From positions 1 through 9,046 of the forward strand of contig NZ_CALHTQ010000140.1 in the NCBI RefSeq assembly GCF_938039775.1: 9,046 bases of DNA, given 5' to 3'. A model generated the notes under the pieces. The model had not been told where the DNA came from. It saw only the letters and a list, made by a program, of their open reading frames with translations, and made no database searches. This document shows positions 1 to 7,270 of this stretch, one piece after another. Source of the stretch: an uncultured Mogibacterium sp. Its GTDB lineage: Bacteria; Bacillota_A; Clostridia; Peptostreptococcales; Anaerovoracaceae. The stretch's first letter is position 1; the number at the start of each line of letters is the position of its first letter. The translations under genes were made by a program, and so were the position numbers.

Positions 1-2529
1 TCCGTTTCTACACATTGCAGTTACAACAGTTCCCTCTGTCAGTATTCTAGCTCCATCCATAATAGCCTTTCCTGTTGCCATCATGACATTGAGGAAAAAC
101 TGATCTGTATCTGATAGGAATTTTATTACCTGAGACTTTTCTTCCTCCGGCATGTCCATATCTGTGATAATTGGAGCCATCTCCTTGAGGAAGCATAGAG
201 ACGCAGCAATGTTTCTCTGATGGAACTCATCTCCCATTGCAATCGCCTTAGCAACTAGCGGATTTACATTCAGTCCGCCATCAAGGCTCCTAAGTGCTCT
301 TCCTAGAGTTGGACCCAGAACATCTCTCATCCATCTTAGTCTATTAACAACTTCTTCTGAATATGCACCGAATCTGAGAACTTTCCCGATTCCCTCGTTC
401 ATCTGGCAGTATGCATAGTTTCCATCAGTTTCATTCTGAACTACGAATACTGGCATGTGATGAGTTGTAATTCCTCCCATAGGTCCTACTGCATTGCAGT
501 GGTGGCATGGGATAAACTTAATCTCGCCTGACTCAAGAAGTTTACGAGCATCTGCTTCGTTATCTGCCCATTCTTCGAATAGTACAGCACCTACGCAAGA
601 TCCCTGAACTGTCGCAGGCATATCCTTGTACTCAATCGGTGGTCCAGCATGAAGAATAACTCTTCCGTTGTTTTCATTGAGCTCTGGAATAACTGTCATA
701 GCCGGTACGTTGTCTTTGAGTACTGGCTGTGCAGCTACAACCTTAGCAATAACCTTGCGGTTAGCTTCATCGATATCAAATCCCTCGTAGTTTCTGAGGA
801 AGTTTAGAGCCTTAATAAGCTCAATATTTCCACCTGCTGGTGGCATCCAGTCGTACTGAACAACATCGCATCCAAACTTAGCAGTTACTTCTGCGAAGCT
901 CTTTAGACCTATATTGATAACCTTTGGCTTGTTTGAAAGCATTGATAGAAGCTTCTCTGAAGGTGCAGCTGGTGTAAATTCCTTTACTTCCTTAGCACGA
1001 GTTTCCTTAGCTTCTTCAGTAAACTCATATCCTATAGCTTCAATTGCAGTCTCTACGGCCAGCTTGTTAGTTTCAGCTACTATTACACCTGCATCCTGAA
1101 GCTTTTTAACGGATTCATCATATCCCTGATAGTCGTTCCTTGTTCCGCATACCTCAGCGACAAAGAATACTTCTCTGTTCTGTTCAGATGCCTTCTGCTT
1201 AAGAGTTTCAACAGCTGGGATAAGTGCTCCTGCCATGTCATCATGTGATCCATAGCCTAGAACTACGTCAAATAGGATTACTCCTGTGCTTGGATCGTCC
1301 ATTGCCTCTTCCATGCACCCAACTCTCTTAGTTGGGTCAATCATAGGATGCGGCTTACCTTGAGTGTACATATCATCACCAAGGTCAATTACAACATGTC
1401 CATCATGATTTAGCTTAAATCCATCTTCATGTGTATTGTCAGTGATTTTAAGAGCGTCCTTAATCATCATAGCAGCTTCACCAGCAAGTGTACCGCCGGA
1501 ATAGTACGCTTTGATAGTCTTCTTATCTTCAGCCTTGAAGAACTTCGACTTATCGCACTCTACAGTTCCTTCAGCAATTTCCTTACCTCTTACGAGACTA
1601 ACTGCAAGGCGAGCACACTCATCTAGTGTATACGTCTGGTATAGACCCTCTTCGTAATATTCTGGCTTTTCGCCGAGGAACAGGCAAACTACCGGCTTGC
1701 TGTAAACGCTAAGTCTTGCAGCAATCTTGTCCTTTACAGCCTTTGCTGGTGGCTTCGAGATAACTACTAGAACCTTAACTGTCTGATCCTTTTCCATGGC
1801 ATCGATAACATCCATCATCGTTGTGCCACCAACTTCTTCGGAAAGGTCACGACCACCGGTACCGATAGCATTTGTAACACCCTCACCAAGTCTGTCGATA
1901 ATAGTTGTAAGCTCCTGGATACCTGTTCCGGATGCACCGATGATGCCGATTGAACCAGGGTTTACGGTATTTGTGAATGCGATCGGAACACTCTGGATAA
2001 TTCCGGTTCCACAGTCAGGGCCCATTACTACGAGACCCTTCTCGTGTGCCTTGTCCTTAATCTTCTTCTCGTCCTCAATTGTAACGTTGTCGGAGAACAT
2101 GAATACGTTCATGCCTTCATCGAGAGCTCTCTCTGCCTCAAGTGCAGCGTATGCTCCAGGAATTGAGATTACTGCTAGATTAGCGTCTGGCATCTGTTTC
2201 AGAGCCTGATCCCAGCTCTTTGCGGATTTGTTACCTTCGCTCTTCTTGTTAACGTTAGCTTCCTTTGCGAAGTATTCATCAACCTTATCCATTAGAGCAG
2301 CGAGGACACTTTCATCCTCAACATCAGCAACTACTACCATGTCGTTTGCTGTTGCATTCATAAGCTCTTCAGTCTCAAGCCCACTCTGCTTAAAAATATC
2401 CTTGTTAGCTGGAGTTGCCATCATGATGGAAACCTTCTTAACTCCATCGACTGTCGAAACATCGTTGGTGAGAAGCATCAGGGTAACTGAATCATGGTAG
2501 CTTCCTGCTTTCACAATTGTCTTTAGCAT
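1..2529 (-). CDS. FdrA-DUF1116 (AllF-AllG) fusion protein, predicted oxamate carbamoyltransferase component; partial, C-terminus beyond the left edge
   Basis: I read the minus frame from the ATG at 2527-2529 to base 1 and found no stop, so at least 843 residues form one polypeptide. Residues 1 to about 525 are FdrA/AllF, a succinyl-CoA-synthetase-alpha-like protein: GPDCGTG at 170-176, GIIGASGTGIQE at 195-206, AIGTGGRD at 221-228 and SGGTL at 344-348. A charged linker (about 500-530) leads to a DUF1116 (YlbE/AllG) module: VINIGL at 537-542, HAGPPIEY at 627-634, CHHCNAVGPM at 675-684 and NEGIGKVLRFG at 711-721. In E. coli these are separate genes, fdrA and ylbE, which with ylbF encode oxamic transcarbamylase (allFGH), turning oxalurate into oxamate and carbamoyl phosphate. 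A good ribosome binding site (GGGAG, 7 bases before ATG) follows the allD stop by a 19-base gap, so the gene is in the allantoin operon. From family length, well over 100 residues remain outside the window. The domain calls are firm; the activity is inferred from E. coli. Confidence 0.93.
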   Translation of the reverse strand, partial: MLKTIVKAGSYHDSVTLMLLTNDVSTVDGVKKVSIMMATPANKDIFKQSGLETEELMNATANDMVVVADVEDESVLAALMDKVDEYFAKEANVNKKSEGNKSAKSWDQALKQMPDANLAVISIPGAYAALEAERALDEGMNVFMFSDNVTIEDEKKIKDKAHEKGLVVMGPDCGTGIIQSVPIAFTNTVNPGSIGIIGASGTGIQELTTIIDRLGEGVTNAIGTGGRDLSEEVGGTTMMDVIDAMEKDQTVKVLVVISKPPAKAVKDKIAARLSVYSKPVVCLFLGEKPEYYEEGLYQTYTLDECARLAVSLVRGKEIAEGTVECDKSKFFKAEDKKTIKAYYSGGTLAGEAAMMIKDALKITDNTHEDGFKLNHDGHVVIDLGDDMYTQGKPHPMIDPTKRVGCMEEAMDDPSTGVILFDVVLGYGSHDDMAGALIPAVETLKQKASEQNREVFFVAEVCGTRNDYQGYDESVKKLQDAGVIVAETNKLAVETAIEAIGYEFTEEAKETRAKEVKEFTPAAPSEKLLSMLSNKPKVINIGLKSFAEVTAKFGCDVVQYDWMPPAGGNIELIKALNFLRNYEGFDIDEANRKVIAKVVAAQPVLKDNVPAMTVIPELNENNGRVILHAGPPIEYKDMPATVQGSCVGAVLFEEWADNEADARKLLESGEIKFIPCHHCNAVGPMGGITTHHMPVFVVQNETDGNYAYCQMNEGIGKVLRFGAYSEEVVNRLRWMRDVLGPTLGRALRSLDGGLNVNPLVAKAIAMGDEFHQRNIAASLCFLKEMAPIITDMDMPEEEKSQVIKFLSDTDQFFLNVMMATGKAIMDGARILTEGTVVTAMCRNG

Positions 2530-2548
2530 CTATTGTCTCCCTTATTAA

Positions 2549-3601
2549 TTAGTCTGCAAATCTATTCTTGTGATCGTATCTATCGAAGTGAACTGGCTCA
2601 CCCTTTAGATACTCTACTAGCTCGTCTGCAACATCTAATCCACCTGTTGCATAAGCCTTTTCCATTCTGTTCCTAGCTCTCTCGCCAGGATAGTTTACCT
2701 TGTCAAATCCTGGAGCTGGCTTCATAGCATCTAGCTCATCCAGACACTGTCCCATAGCTACCTTAAATGCATCTGCTCCTACGAATCTTTCTGGATCAAT
2801 TACGATATGCATCTGACCGAGCCTTCTGCCTTCAGATAGATCGTGATACATAGAGCTTACGTGACCTCCGAATGGAACACCAAGAAGAATTCCAGAAAAT
2901 ATGTCTACTAGCATCATAAGTCCATATCCCTTAGCTCCAGCAATTGGGTTTAGAGCATTAACCTTATGTGGATCCGTTACAGGAGAACCATTCTCATCAA
3001 CTGCCCAATCTGCAGGAATCTCTTCGTGCTTAGATCTCTTATCAAGAATCTTGCCCCAAGCCTGTACAGTAGTAGCCATATCGAATACTACCTTTCTGTC
3101 GTCAGCTGTAGGAGCTGCAAAAGACATTGGGTTTGTTCCATAGTAAGGATCAGCACCACCGTAAGGAACAGCCATTGGATCTGACTGGCAGAAAGAAATT
3201 GAGAGAAGCCCCTCATCTGCAGCCATCTCTGTGTAGTATCCAATAGAACCTGAGTGAGAGAGGTTAGCCATTCCGACTACAGCGATTCCATTTATTTTAG
3301 CCATTTCAATAGCTTTTTCCATTCCGACCTTGGCAACTGTAAATCCGATACCATTGTCACCATCGAGAATTCCAGAGCATGGACCAGTTTCTTTCCAAGT
3401 CATATTTGGCTCAACTGTAATTCCGCCCTTTGCGATTCTCTCGCTGTAGTACTCAACTCTTACTGCACCATGTGAATAATAACCTCTTTCGTGTGCCCAC
3501 GTAAGAATCTCTGCTGTTGTCTCAGCATCATCAGCATGCAGACCTGCCTGCATGAGCTTATTTTTCATTAACCCCTTTAGTTCTTCTCTAGATAATTTCA
3601 C
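2549..3601 (-). CDS. allD: Ureidoglycolate dehydrogenase (NAD+), AllD, LDH2/MDH2 oxidoreductase family
   Basis: This enzyme oxidises (S)-ureidoglycolate to oxalurate with NAD+ in the cytoplasm. The product is clearly AllD: SHGAVRVEYY at residues 43-52, LSHSG around His116, CQSDPM at 138-143, YYGTNP at 153-158, then DMATTVQAWGK and KGYGLMML further on. I chose the GTG start at 3599-3601. It has an ideal GGAGG 8 bases upstream, gives a protein starting KLSREELKGL like E. coli AllD, and makes 350 residues against about 349 in E. coli, with His44, Tyr52 and His116 at the positions I recall as important there. The frame stays open to an upstream start near 3685, but that extension runs through a hairpin and has no family similarity. 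The gene lies downstream of allE and 19 bases before the FdrA-DUF1116 fusion, so the product probably passes directly to the next pathway step. Confidence 0.95.
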   Translation of the reverse strand: MKLSREELKGLMKNKLMQAGLHADDAETTAEILTWAHERGYYSHGAVRVEYYSERIAKGGITVEPNMTWKETGPCSGILDGDNGIGFTVAKVGMEKAIEMAKINGIAVVGMANLSHSGSIGYYTEMAADEGLLSISFCQSDPMAVPYGGADPYYGTNPMSFAAPTADDRKVVFDMATTVQAWGKILDKRSKHEEIPADWAVDENGSPVTDPHKVNALNPIAGAKGYGLMMLVDIFSGILLGVPFGGHVSSMYHDLSEGRRLGQMHIVIDPERFVGADAFKVAMGQCLDELDAMKPAPGFDKVNYPGERARNRMEKAYATGGLDVADELVEYLKGEPVHFDRYDHKNRFAD

Positions 3602-3646
3602 TTGTTTTTCCTCCATGAACCTGTCTCTGCAAGTTCTATTTAATAA

Positions 3647-3677
3647 AACAGATTCGCATATGTGACGCGAATCTGTT
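3647..3677 (-). terminator. Intergenic hairpin between allE and allD, attenuator or terminator-like
   Basis: Bases 3647-3657 and 3667-3677 form a perfect 11-bp inverted repeat (AACAGATTCGC) around a 9-base loop. On the minus strand the stem is followed at once by a T-rich stretch (TTTTATTAAAT), which looks like a weak intrinsic terminator. It lies 27 bases after the allE stop and about 45 bases before the GTG of allD. Because the genes form one pathway in one direction, partial termination or an mRNA processing/stability element is more likely than a true operon end. It could also be a protein-binding dyad. Confidence 0.6.
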
Positions 3678-3704
3678 ACCAACAATGCTTATTATTGTTA
3701 AAAC

Positions 3705-4490
3705 TTACAGCTCAACGTCTCTGTTGCAATCCTTTGAGTAGATGTAGATGAAGTCTTCAGTTCCTACACCGTAGCAAGCCTGTGGTACGTATGAGTCCAT
3801 GAATACATAGTCACCCTTCTGTAGAGGAACCCACTCATCATCTAGTACGTACATGCCCTTACCCTGTAGGAAGTATACACCATGTTCCTGGATATGAGTC
3901 TCGATATATCCGTGGCATGCTCCTGGAGCAAACTTCAGAAGATGCATGTTCATATCGAAACCTAGATCCTGTGCTGCAGGAAGGAAGTCCTTGCTCTGGC
4001 AGTTCGTCATACCCTCGTAATCCTTCCATGGAGTGTCATTAATATTTGCAACAACTGTATGAGTTTCAGTACCAGCGAGTGGTTTGTATCTTCTTCTGTA
4101 GATGTATACAAATGCATCCTTATCGCTGTTGTTAACGAAGCTGAATGGCTTGTCAGCTGGTGAGTAAATATATCCACCTTCTGTTAGGTTAGCCTCTTCA
4201 TCAGCATTCTTAACTGCAAGCTCTCCGCTAATTACATATAGGAAAGATTCGATTCCATCTCCACCAATTTTGTCGTTCTTTCCGCCTGGGTGAACTGTTG
4301 AAATATAATCAGCAAATGATGCGCCCATAGCGGGTGAACCTAGAATAGTTGTATCGCAGTTCTCGTAGCCCGGAATAACGTTCTTAACGATGCCGTCTGG
4401 CTCAAGAATAGTGTACTTACCCTTCTTATAAACAGATCTTGTCGAAAGCAGTGTCTCTCTGTAACCAGTATTATTGTTTAAATAACTCAT
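3705..4490 (-). CDS. allE: (S)-ureidoglycine aminohydrolase, AllE, bicupin
   Basis: AllE hydrolyses (S)-ureidoglycine, the product of allantoate amidohydrolase, to (S)-ureidoglycolate and ammonia, and so keeps the chirality needed by AllD. The 261 residues equal the length I recall for the E. coli enzyme, and both ends match the family (start SYLNNNTGYRE, end IYSKDCNRDVEL). It is a two-cupin protein. The C-terminal cupin carries HGYIETHIQEHG at 193-204, so the metal (Mn2+) ligands are predicted to be Glu197, His199, His203 and Gln237, with Lys253 matching the substrate-binding lysine of the plant enzyme by spacing. The N-terminal cupin (about 60-130) appears to lack such a ligand set. A GAGG site lies 8 bases before the ATG. 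It is the first gene of the operon seen here, downstream of a divergent promoter region, and is followed by the intergenic hairpin and allD. Confidence 0.96.
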   Translation of the reverse strand: MSYLNNNTGYRETLLSTRSVYKKGKYTILEPDGIVKNVIPGYENCDTTILGSPAMGASFADYISTVHPGGKNDKIGGDGIESFLYVISGELAVKNADEEANLTEGGYIYSPADKPFSFVNNSDKDAFVYIYRRRYKPLAGTETHTVVANINDTPWKDYEGMTNCQSKDFLPAAQDLGFDMNMHLLKFAPGACHGYIETHIQEHGVYFLQGKGMYVLDDEWVPLQKGDYVFMDSYVPQACYGVGTEDFIYIYSKDCNRDVEL

Positions 4491-4570
4491 GAAGTTTACC
4501 TCTCTTCCTCATGCTTTAATAATAATAGACTTTTTATTTGGCATAAGTTGTCAACCAATTTTCTAATACA

Positions 4571-4599
4571 ATTTAATCATCTTTCAACCTTTTTTTCAA
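4571..4599 (-). promoter_or_regulatory. Candidate promoter for the allE-allD-fdrA/DUF1116 operon
   Basis: On the minus strand, TTGAAA (4594-4599) and TTAAAT (4571-4576) are separated by 17 bases, a fair sigma-A match. The start would fall near 4564, leaving a leader of about 75 bases before allE. A consensus -35 TTGACA also exists nearer the gene (4549-4554), but its best -10 (TATTAT, 4522-4527) is 21 bases away, which is too far. Which of the two is used cannot be settled by eye. Confidence 0.35.
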
Positions 4600-4646
4600 G
4601 CATTAGTTTAAAATTTAGTGTTAATAATACTGAATTATTGAAAACT

Positions 4647-4675
4647 TTGAATTTCATTTGACTATATTATATAAT
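4647..4675 (+). promoter_or_regulatory. Candidate sigma-A promoter for the alpha/beta-hydrolase gene
   Basis: TTGAAT (4647-4652) and a perfect TATAAT (4670-4675) are separated by 17 bases on the plus strand. Transcription would begin near 4682, giving an untranslated leader of about 170 bases if translation starts at 4853. In such A/T-rich DNA, chance matches are common. Confidence 0.4.
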
Positions 4676-4852
4676 TCTATAGAACAATCTTTGAAAAACT
4701 ACGTATTTTCAAGCAGTTTAGAGACAATATTGATAATATAAATATTATACATTAATACAAAATCGATGTATGTTACTCGTTTTAGTCTAATGCATTTGGA
4801 TAAGAGGTTAGATTTTTTTATATTCAAGATAAAAATATTTTGTGGTCAATCA

Positions 4853-5722
4853 ATGGAGATTTTTAAAATTATGGTTTTAACTAAGAGCATTACACCTGTT
4901 AAAAACAACAAATCCAAATCACAGAGAAAATTTACGCTGTACTACCCTAGCGATTCTGAAATCCGTGCTGTAATCGTGTACATTCACGGTGGCGGATTAC
5001 TATGTGGTACAGCACAAGATTTACCAGATTTACATACTGAACTACTTACATCTAAAGGATACGCTATTTTAGCAATAGACTACCCTCTCGCTCCTCAAGC
5101 TAAGATTGATGCAATACTGAACGACACCATAGACTCCATCAATATTTGCTACGAAGTTGCTGAGCTTAACGGTGAGATTCCGCTTTTTGTATGGGGTCGC
5201 TCTGCTGGAGCATATCTTGCACTGCTCGCATCATCTAGTGACAAATTACAGCTTAAACTCAATGGAATAATCTCTTACTACGGTTATGGTTTTCTGTGCG
5301 ATGGATGGTACGACGAGCCGAGTACGTACTATGCAAATATCCCTACTGTTAAAGTGGATTCTACCAGGATTTACGACAAAGATATTGTTTTTAGAGGCCC
5401 AATTGCTAATTATTACAGCACATATGTCTATGCCCGGCAGACAGGTATGTGGAAAGACCTCATATACGATGGTCGTGACAAGTTCTTTTTCCTCAACTAT
5501 ACACTGAGAACCGTGGCGAGTTTACCTGCTCCACTCTTTGCAGCTCATAGCACTGGTGATACAGACGTTCCATATAACGAATTTATCGCTTTATGCAATA
5601 AATATAGTCCTGATAAATTCATCGTTTCAATTCCCGAGCATGATTTCGATAGGAATACGGATGAATTGGCGACAAGCGAACTTCTTAATAAGACTATTTC
5701 ATTTATATCTAATAATATTTAA
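4853..5722 (+). CDS. Alpha/beta-hydrolase (esterase/lipase-like, HSL/BD-FAE type)
   Basis: A cytoplasmic alpha/beta-hydrolase with no signal peptide. Counting from the ATG at 4853 (289 residues), the oxyanion-hole motif HGGG is at 45-48, the nucleophile elbow GRSAG is at 115-119 with catalytic Ser117, the likely acid is Asp236 (or Asp238) in GDTDVP, and the likely base is His263 in PEHDFD. An aromatic-rich insertion between the nucleophile and the acid (about 140-220) would form the lid and substrate pocket. The substrate cannot be told. The start is uncertain: ATGs at 4766, 4790, 4853 and 4871 are in frame and none has a strong ribosome binding site. A GGAG at 4855-4858 lies 12 bases before the 4871 ATG. 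It is the only plus-strand gene in the window, divergent from allE, and has no clear role in ureide breakdown; hydrolysis of an acyl or carbamoyl ester is only a guess. Confidence 0.85.
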   Translation: MEIFKIMVLTKSITPVKNNKSKSQRKFTLYYPSDSEIRAVIVYIHGGGLLCGTAQDLPDLHTELLTSKGYAILAIDYPLAPQAKIDAILNDTIDSINICYEVAELNGEIPLFVWGRSAGAYLALLASSSDKLQLKLNGIISYYGYGFLCDGWYDEPSTYYANIPTVKVDSTRIYDKDIVFRGPIANYYSTYVYARQTGMWKDLIYDGRDKFFFLNYTLRTVASLPAPLFAAHSTGDTDVPYNEFIALCNKYSPDKFIVSIPEHDFDRNTDELATSELLNKTISFISNNI

Positions 5723-5736
5723 ATATAATTAGATGC

Positions 5737-5778
5737 TATGAGGGATTCCGTATGAAATTTCATCGGAATCTTCTCATA
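5737..5778. terminator. Hairpin between convergent genes, possible bidirectional terminator
   Basis: An imperfect dyad: TATGAG (5737-5742) pairs with CTCATA (5773-5778), GATTCCG (5744-5750) pairs with CGGAATC (5764-5770), and the centre is the palindrome ATGAAATTTCAT. It starts 14 bases after the hydrolase stop and contains the last codons and stop of the converging GNAT gene. Runs of T are weak on both sides, so termination is likely but unproven. Confidence 0.5.
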
Positions 5779-6215
5779 ATATATTTTAACTTTGGCTTCT
5801 CGATTACTTTCTCTATTCTAAACCCTTGTTTTTCATATAAGTTTTTAGCAAATTTATTAGAATCAAAAACTGATAAAGTAATACTATTAATATTTTTATT
5901 ATCAAACATGTATTTTAGAAATTCTTTTAATGCCATTGAACCTAAGCCCATGCCTGTTTTTTCAGGATTTATTACAAACCTACCGATGTGGATACTATCT
6001 ATACTTGACCTTATTTCTTGTATTATCCCGACAAACTCATCATCGTTGAAAATTGAAAAAACATTTTCAAGTTTTCTTATTTTGTCACAATCAAGTGGAT
6101 AAGAAACTTTATTCCCCATCCATTGTTCTTGAAAATTCTTACCCTTCTTATTAGACCATTCGCATAAAGACAATGCATTATTATCACTTATACCTTTTGT
6201 AATTGAAATATTCAT
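5760..6215 (-). CDS. GNAT-family N-acetyltransferase
   Basis: A 151-residue GNAT protein that would transfer an acetyl group from acetyl-CoA to an unknown amine or protein N-terminus. Motif A is IGRFVINPEKTGMGLG at 77-92, where the G-x-G acetyl-CoA pyrophosphate loop is kept but the usual Arg/Gln at its start is Thr87. Motif B follows as LSVFDSNKFAKNLYEKQGF at 114-132, the RimI-like helix that packs on CoA. I chose the ATG at 6213-6215, with AAGGGG 10 bases upstream, over the GTG at 6239, which has no site. The gene begins 29 bases after the sirtuin stop, so it is probably cotranscribed with the macro-SirTM pair. By eye it is richer in A/T than the allantoin genes, so separate acquisition is possible. 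The substrate is unknown. Confidence 0.85.
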   Translation of the reverse strand: MNISITKGISDNNALSLCEWSNKKGKNFQEQWMGNKVSYPLDCDKIRKLENVFSIFNDDEFVGIIQEIRSSIDSIHIGRFVINPEKTGMGLGSMALKEFLKYMFDNKNINSITLSVFDSNKFAKNLYEKQGFRIEKVIEKPKLKYIMRRFR

Positions 6216-6244
6216 ACAAACTCGACCCCTTACTAACACATTAA

Positions 6245-7270
6245 TTAGAGCACTAATACTCTTGCAAGCACATCACCGATATCGCTACTGATACAAATAC
6301 TTCTATCACTCAATTCTTGGGGGCAATAGGCCTCACCAAAATTTATACAAGCAAATGTTGACCTACTATTAGAAACTGCCATCTTCCAGAATGGGAACTT
6401 AATTATTACAGGTGTGTTGCCACCGACTCCTAGCTCAAGGAATAGCACCTTCATATTTTCATGTCTTCGAATAAAATCAGCATATCTGGCAGACGCCTCA
6501 TGCCACCCGGCATCTTCAACAAAAGTTCCATCAATCCTTAGGTTATTTGTCATTGGCTCTCCTGTGCTCGGCAAGCGAGGTACAAGCGTTTTAGGTATTC
6601 TTGTATCTATTGATTTATCGTCAGGCACTTCAAATGCACCTAATTCGTTTCTTACGAACCCCTGTGCCTCCATGGCATTCATAACCCACTCTTCATTATC
6701 ATATGTCTCGCCATCTTGACCAGCTTCACTCTGGAATAGTCCGTAATCTCCTTGCGTATAGAAAAGTCTCTTTTTATCGAATCCTGCTCGCTGGAATTGA
6801 TGATCAACATTTGTTGTAACTACAAAGTAATCTTTGTCATTTACAATTTTAAGCAGGTCTTCGTAAACAGGCTTTGGTGCATTTATGTAGCGATTATAGT
6901 AGATTGTTCTAGCCCACCAGGCCCAACGAGTTTCTTCGTCTGGGAACGGATAAAAGCCGCCTGAATAAATATCTGTAATACCGTACATCTTGGCAAAATC
7001 GAAGAAATATTTATTAAATCTCTCACCTTCATAAGTGAAGCCTGCTGACGTAGATAGACCTGCACCAGCTCCTATAATTATAGCGTCAGCTTGTTCTATA
7101 GCATCAGAAAGTTTCTCTATCCTTTCATCAATCGAGCCCGATCCATATATCAGCTTGCCACTTAGACTATGCATGACAGTCTGTCCCATTCGTATGCTCT
7201 CAATATAACCATTCGGTCTATCTCTAAACGAGTCTCTCATAATACTCTCTGTCTTCGTCCTTAAATACAT
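6245..7270 (-). CDS. SirTM-type (class M) sirtuin, putative protein ADP-ribosyltransferase
   Basis: A Sir2-fold protein of the macrodomain-linked SirTM class, which uses NAD+ to ADP-ribosylate proteins instead of deacetylating them (established for staphylococcal and streptococcal members acting on lipoylated GcvH-L). In 341-residue numbering: NAD loop GAGAGLSTSAG at 67-77, TTNVDHQF at 152-159 with the conserved Asn154, and YTQGDYGLFQ at 171-180, where Gln173 replaces the catalytic His of deacetylases as in other SirTMs. LFLELGVGGNTP at 276-287 is the second nucleotide-binding stretch. Oddly, the zinc-ribbon sites carry no cysteines: SEAGQD follows GLFQ and RLPSTGEPM stands where a C-x-x-C is usual. 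The start at 7270 has an AAAGGGTG site; an ATG at 7240 is an alternative. Either overlaps the end of the macrodomain gene, which suggests translational coupling. Confidence 0.9.
   Translation of the reverse strand: MYLRTKTESIMRDSFRDRPNGYIESIRMGQTVMHSLSGKLIYGSGSIDERIEKLSDAIEQADAIIIGAGAGLSTSAGFTYEGERFNKYFFDFAKMYGITDIYSGGFYPFPDEETRWAWWARTIYYNRYINAPKPVYEDLLKIVNDKDYFVVTTNVDHQFQRAGFDKKRLFYTQGDYGLFQSEAGQDGETYDNEEWVMNAMEAQGFVRNELGAFEVPDDKSIDTRIPKTLVPRLPSTGEPMTNNLRIDGTFVEDAGWHEASARYADFIRRHENMKVLFLELGVGGNTPVIIKFPFWKMAVSNSRSTFACINFGEAYCPQELSDRSICISSDIGDVLARVLVL

Larger units (their letters stand above)
4491..4852. other. A+T-rich divergent intergenic region between allE and the hydrolase gene
   Basis: About 360 bases without a convincing gene, made mostly of A/T runs. 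It holds promoter-like hexamers in both directions, annotated separately, and a small odd palindrome GTTGTCAAC at 4548-4556 in the allE leader that could be a regulator site. The hydrolase frame is open back to 4766, but the first 29 codons have no visible ribosome binding site and are lysine- and phenylalanine-rich, as random A/T-rich DNA would be. I see no riboswitch fold, tRNA or mobile element. Confidence 0.6.

Noticed and set aside
1796..2500. Open frames of 90-137 codons on the plus strand
   Set aside because: They lie opposite the FdrA module, which has clear motifs. Their sequences are serine-, threonine- and valine-rich as antisense shadows of coding DNA usually are, with no recognisable domain.
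3602..3685. Longer allD reading frame with an extra 28 N-terminal residues
   Set aside because: It runs through the 11-bp hairpin, has no good ribosome binding site and no family similarity; the GTG at 3599-3601 fits AllD length and start.
4661..4682. CTATA...TATAG inverted repeat in the divergent intergenic region
   Set aside because: Five-base arms in very A/T-rich DNA are expected by chance, and they overlap the better-supported TATAAT promoter element.
4766..4852. N-terminal extension of the hydrolase to the ATG at 4766, possibly a signal anchor
   Set aside because: No ribosome binding site precedes it. The extra residues mix lysine and aromatic residues without a proper hydrophobic core, as translated A/T-rich DNA would.
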